Origin: UBA5862 sp002408105
GTDB lineage: Bacteria > Pseudomonadota > Gammaproteobacteria > Pseudomonadales > UBA5862
Assembly (NCBI GenBank): GCA_034189125.1
Contig: JAXHVB010000094.1
Span: 6,673-70,672 of the forward strand
Reading direction: 5' to 3'
DNA: 64,000 nt
Shown here: positions 61,110-64,000 of the stretch, piece by piece
How positions within the stretch are numbered: the stretch's first letter is position 1
Layout: every line of letters begins with the position of its first letter
Program-made: the position numbers and the translations under genes
Notes under the pieces: generated by a model
What the model saw: only the letters and a program-made list of their open reading frames with translations
The model's database searches: none
What the model was told of the DNA's origin: nothing

Positions 61110-62450
61110 TCAGCCCAAGGCGGCGCCAGGCACCTGGGCATCCGGCATGAGGTTGCGCAATACCAAAGCATAGTCGCCAACAGGCTCAGGTGTCGGCCGG
61201 GGAATTTTCACCCGGTGCCCCGATCCCGGCGCCACCTCAACGGCAGCGCCAGCGCGACCCTGCATCGCCTGCAAATCAAAGGTGCAGTTCCCCGCCGGCG
61301 TCATCAATTCCAGTTGATCTCCGACCGAAAACCGGTTCTTCACCTCAATGGTGAGCCAGTCACTGTCTTCCTCGATGACTTCGCCCACGAATTGCTGACG
61401 GTCGCTGCGCGATTGCCCTTGCTCGTAGTTCTGGAAGGCACCGGGCGGGTGGCGGCGGTAGAACCCCTCGGTGTAACCGCGATTGGAAAGCCCCTCCAGA
61501 ACATCCATCAACCCCATGTCGAAGGCCCGTCCGGCCGCCGCATCGTCCAGCGCACGGCGGTACACCTGGACCGTCCTCGACACATAGAAATGTGATTTGG
61601 TTCGGCCCTCGATCTTGAGCGAGTGAACCCCCATCGCAGCCAAGCGCTCCACGTGTTGAACGGCGCGCAAATCCTTGGAGTTGAGAATATAGGTGCCGTG
61701 CTCGTCCTCCATCACCGGCATCACGCGATCGGGGTTTTCGCGCTCCCGCAGCAGCAGTGGTTGCGCAGCGGCGCCCGGATCATAGGTCGAGACCGCCTGG
61801 GCACGGACCTCACCGGTCTCGTCCTCCTGGCCCGGCACCAGGTCGTACTGCCAGCGACAGGCGTTGGTGCATGCCCCCTGGTTGGGGTCCCGGTGGTTCA
61901 TGTATCCGGACAGCAGACAGCGCCCGGAGTAGGCAATGCACAGCGCGCCGTGCACAAACACTTCAAGTTCCATCTCGGGGCATTTGCGGCGAATGTCCTC
62001 AATCTCCTCCAGCGCCAGCTCACGGGAGAGAATCACTCGACGCAAGCCTTGGCGGCGCCAGAACTCGACGGTCGCGAAATTGGTGGCGTTGGCCTGCACG
62101 GACAAGTGGATTTCAGCGTCTGGCCAGCGGTCCCGAACGAGCATGATCATCCCGGGATCGGACATGATGAGCGCATCGGGATCCGCCTCCATGACCGGCA
62201 CCAGGTCGTCGATAAACCGACGCACCTTGTCGTTGTGCGGTGCGATGTTGCAGGCCACGTAAAATTTGCGCCCGCGCGCGTGGGCCTCCGCGATGCCCTC
62301 GGCCAGGCTGTCGAGTGTGAAGTCGTTGTTGCGAACCCGCAGGCTGTACCTGGGTTGGCCGGCGTACACGGCGTCCGCCCCATAAGCAAATGCATGGCGC
62401 ATGCTGCGGTAGGTGCCCGCAGGGGCGAGCAGTTCGGGCCTAAAGTTCAT
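61110..62450 (-). CDS. trhP: tRNA hydroxylation protein TrhP (YegQ), peptidase U32 family
   Basis: 446 residues of the U32 family, E. coli YegQ/TrhP, needed with TrhO to make 5-hydroxyuridine at the tRNA wobble position. N-terminus Glu-Leu-Leu-Ala-Pro-Ala-Gly, U32 signature Glu-Val-Phe-Val-His-Gly-Ala-Leu-Cys-Ile-Ala-Tyr-Ser-Gly-Arg-Cys-Leu-Leu-Ser and a following Cys pair (Ala-Cys-Thr-Asn-Ala-Cys-Arg) fit an iron-sulfur site. A prephenate requirement is known for the E. coli pathway. Confidence 0.94.
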   Translation of the reverse strand: MNFRPELLAPAGTYRSMRHAFAYGADAVYAGQPRYSLRVRNNDFTLDSLAEGIAEAHARGRKFYVACNIAPHNDKVRRFIDDLVPVMEADPDALIMSDPGMIMLVRDRWPDAEIHLSVQANATNFATVEFWRRQGLRRVILSRELALEEIEDIRRKCPEMELEVFVHGALCIAYSGRCLLSGYMNHRDPNQGACTNACRWQYDLVPGQEDETGEVRAQAVSTYDPGAAAQPLLLRERENPDRVMPVMEDEHGTYILNSKDLRAVQHVERLAAMGVHSLKIEGRTKSHFYVSRTVQVYRRALDDAAAGRAFDMGLMDVLEGLSNRGYTEGFYRRHPPGAFQNYEQGQSRSDRQQFVGEVIEEDSDWLTIEVKNRFSVGDQLELMTPAGNCTFDLQAMQGRAGAAVEVAPGSGHRVKIPRPTPEPVGDYALVLRNLMPDAQVPGAALG

Positions 62451-62520
62451 GGTGGATTCCGCGGTGGGTACAGCTACGGGTACGCGCCGACTCGGCTCAG
62501 CATTGGGTAAACCGGGTAAT

Positions 62521-63576
62521 TTACCACCTGGAATCCTTGGGGAGAATCGCTGAATCGCTCAAGCGGTCCACAGCCGCGCGGCCGACTTCGGGATGATCCA
62601 CAAAAAACCCGTCGATGCCGAGCGCCAGGAACGCCGCAAGCTCGGCTTCAAGGTCCCCCGAACCGCCAGGCACCACCGCACCCGATGCGTCGGCGCGACG
62701 CAGTGACGCAGGCAGGAAGGCGTTCTCGCGTCGAAAGGTGTAGGGGTGGACCGCCAAACCGCGTTGTCGCGCGCGCTCGACCAGGACTGCCCCGGCTTGC
62801 AAACCCGCATCAATCGCGCTGCTGGACCAGCCCATTAGGCGCTTGTCCGGGCCAATCGCCTGGGCATAGGTGGCGATGCCATCCAGCCCGTGCTCACCGC
62901 TCATCTGCCTGTAGCTCGTGGCCTGTCCGCGGCGCCGAAAGTCTTCCGGCTGTCCCTGCGCATCGAGCAATTGCACCCGCGGCAGCCGGGTCAACTGCGC
63001 GAGTTGCTGCAGGTTTCCCACCTCAAACGACTGCAAGAACACCGGCGACTCCGGTGAATCCCAGCCCACACGGTGGCAACTGGCCACCAGGGGCACCTCC
63101 AGTGCCAGACCCAGGCTGGCAAAGTGGCTCGGGAACTTGGTTTCCGGATAGACGCCGATGCAGCGCCCGGTCAATCGCCCAAGTGAGCGTGCCAGCTCGA
63201 TGACCTCATCGAAGGTGGGCACCTCGAACTGGCCGTCAAAGCGGCAGTTGGCGGGGCGCAAGTCGGGCAAGCGCTCAACCGCACGCAAGCGCTTGATCTG
63301 CTCCAGATCGAAGTCTTCGCTGAACCACCCGTGCTGGGTTCGCCCATTCACCTCTTTGCTCGCATACATTTCAGCAAACTCCGGGCGCTTGGCGACATCT
63401 GTGGTCAACTCAAGGCGGTTGTCGTGGCGCGCGATCAAGGCGCCATCCCGCGTTGACACCAAGTCCGGCTCGATAAAGTCCGCACCTTGGAACACCGCCA
63501 GTGCATAGGCTGCCAGGGTGTGCTCCGGCACATGGCCGCTGGCGCCACGGTGAGCGATCACGATCGGCTGGCCCAT
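62521..63576 (-). CDS. glpQ: Glycerophosphodiester phosphodiesterase
   Basis: Hydrolyses glycerophosphodiesters to glycerol-3-phosphate and an alcohol. 351 residues with the signature His-Arg-Gly-Ala-Ser-Gly-x-x-Pro-Glu-His-Thr-Leu and the metal site Ile-Glu-Pro-Asp-Leu-Val...His-Asp. It is GlpQ-type in length, but from ATG 63576 it has no signal peptide (starts Met-Gly-Gln-Pro-Ile-Val-Ile-Ala-His-Arg-Gly). The upstream in-frame residues (to 63678) do not resemble a signal either, so this form may be cytosolic. Ribosome site weak. Confidence 0.9.
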   Translation of the reverse strand: MGQPIVIAHRGASGHVPEHTLAAYALAVFQGADFIEPDLVSTRDGALIARHDNRLELTTDVAKRPEFAEMYASKEVNGRTQHGWFSEDFDLEQIKRLRAVERLPDLRPANCRFDGQFEVPTFDEVIELARSLGRLTGRCIGVYPETKFPSHFASLGLALEVPLVASCHRVGWDSPESPVFLQSFEVGNLQQLAQLTRLPRVQLLDAQGQPEDFRRRGQATSYRQMSGEHGLDGIATYAQAIGPDKRLMGWSSSAIDAGLQAGAVLVERARQRGLAVHPYTFRRENAFLPASLRRADASGAVVPGGSGDLEAELAAFLALGIDGFFVDHPEVGRAAVDRLSDSAILPKDSRW

Positions 63577-63702
63577 CGCGGTATGCTCAAACTCCGAAGC
63601 AGAGAAGATAAGGTCTGGAAGTATAAAAGACCGCCGCTGCCAGACAACCAAAGCCAACGGCCCGCGATGGCCGTCCAACTCGACAGGCCGACCGGCATGC
63701 TG

Positions 63703-64000
63703 TCAGGTGGATCTCACCGCCGCCTGAACACGGTTGCGTCCCCGTCGCTTGGCGAGGTAAAGGGCCTCGTCGGCCAAACGCAGCAAGGACTCGGGCCCGT
63801 CCATGCCCGACTTGTACTGCGCCACACCCAGACTCGCAGAGACCGCGAGCGGCCCGTCAGGGCCCACCAGGGTAGCGGCTGCCAAGGACTCGCGGAACCG
63901 TTCTGCCACCGAAAGCGCCTGCGCCAGCGCGGTCTCCGGCAACACCACGGCGAACTCTTCGCCCCCATAGCGGCCGGCAATGTCCGACACCCGCAGCGTT
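63703..64000 (-). CDS. Diguanylate cyclase, C-terminal part (cut by window end)
   Basis: Reads in from the window edge: inhibitory site Arg-Val-Ser-Asp, five residues, then Gly-Gly-Glu-Glu-Phe, to the domain end Ala-Lys-Arg-Arg-Gly-Arg-Asn-Arg-Val-Gln. Only the last half of the GGDEF domain is seen; the N-terminal sensor and start are beyond the window. It ends 126 bases from glpQ, same strand. Confidence 0.92.
   Translation of the reverse strand, partial: TLRVSDIAGRYGGEEFAVVLPETALAQALSVAERFRESLAAATLVGPDGPLAVSASLGVAQYKSGMDGPESLLRLADEALYLAKRRGRNRVQAAVRST

Overview
The window is a GC-rich chromosomal segment from a gammaproteobacterium. It is almost entirely core genome and densely coded. I saw no insertion sequence, prophage, CRISPR array, integrase or plasmid gene. 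The gene order is the main clue to lineage: pilMNOPQ-aroK-aroB-damX-like-gltB-gltD-hemE, divergent from a PBP1A gene, followed by malic enzyme, rpmE/priA, argS, a SPOR protein, hslVU, DUF971, ubiE-ubiJ-ubiB, hisE and tatABC. From memory this closely follows the order in Pseudomonas and related Gammaproteobacteria. Differences are an mdh gene between priA and argS, and no polyhydroxyalkanoate cluster or hisI at the usual places. The genus cannot be named from the sequence alone.

Layout. 1-3.3 kb: cytochrome b561 (cut by the window edge) and YceI, class I aldolase, periplasmic Cu/Zn superoxide dismutase, cold-shock protein. 3.3-7.5 kb: a gene-poor stretch, tRNA-Phe with a clear promoter, then an AsmA-like protein, mutY and yggX on the minus strand. 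7.6-9.6 kb: a 7TM diguanylate cyclase. 9.6-24.9 kb: one long minus-strand block running from type IV pilus assembly through shikimate genes and glutamate synthase to hemE. 25.3-29.6 kb: PBP1A, malic enzyme, L31. 29.7-43.1 kb: a plus-strand run from primosome helicase to Tat export and a NUDIX enzyme. 43.1-49.1 kb: dtd, pip, a GGDEF/EAL protein and typA. 49.3-64 kb: a bacterial GH3 adenylase-like gene with an SDR, an SLC13 transporter, a TIGR01244 protein, Lhr helicase, DUF924, a metallo-beta-lactamase-fold hydrolase, two more diguanylate cyclases, tRNA-hydroxylation protein TrhP and a glycerophosphodiesterase.

How the genes connect. The pil block makes the inner-membrane platform and secretin of type IV pili. 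Four c-di-GMP proteins (one cut by the edge) suggest surface or motility control. ubiE/J/B make ubiquinone, and tatABC exports folded redox proteins. hslVU has its own predicted heat-shock promoter. gltBD/hemE join nitrogen assimilation to tetrapyrrole synthesis in one transcription unit.

I did not find a convincing new multi-gene system. The best leads are small: a hairpin that would hide the malic-enzyme ribosome-binding site, a sigma32-type promoter in front of hslV, a GH3-SDR pair of unknown product, a set of 3'-end hairpins lacking U-tracts, and a few motif substitutions in Dtd, PriA and Csp.
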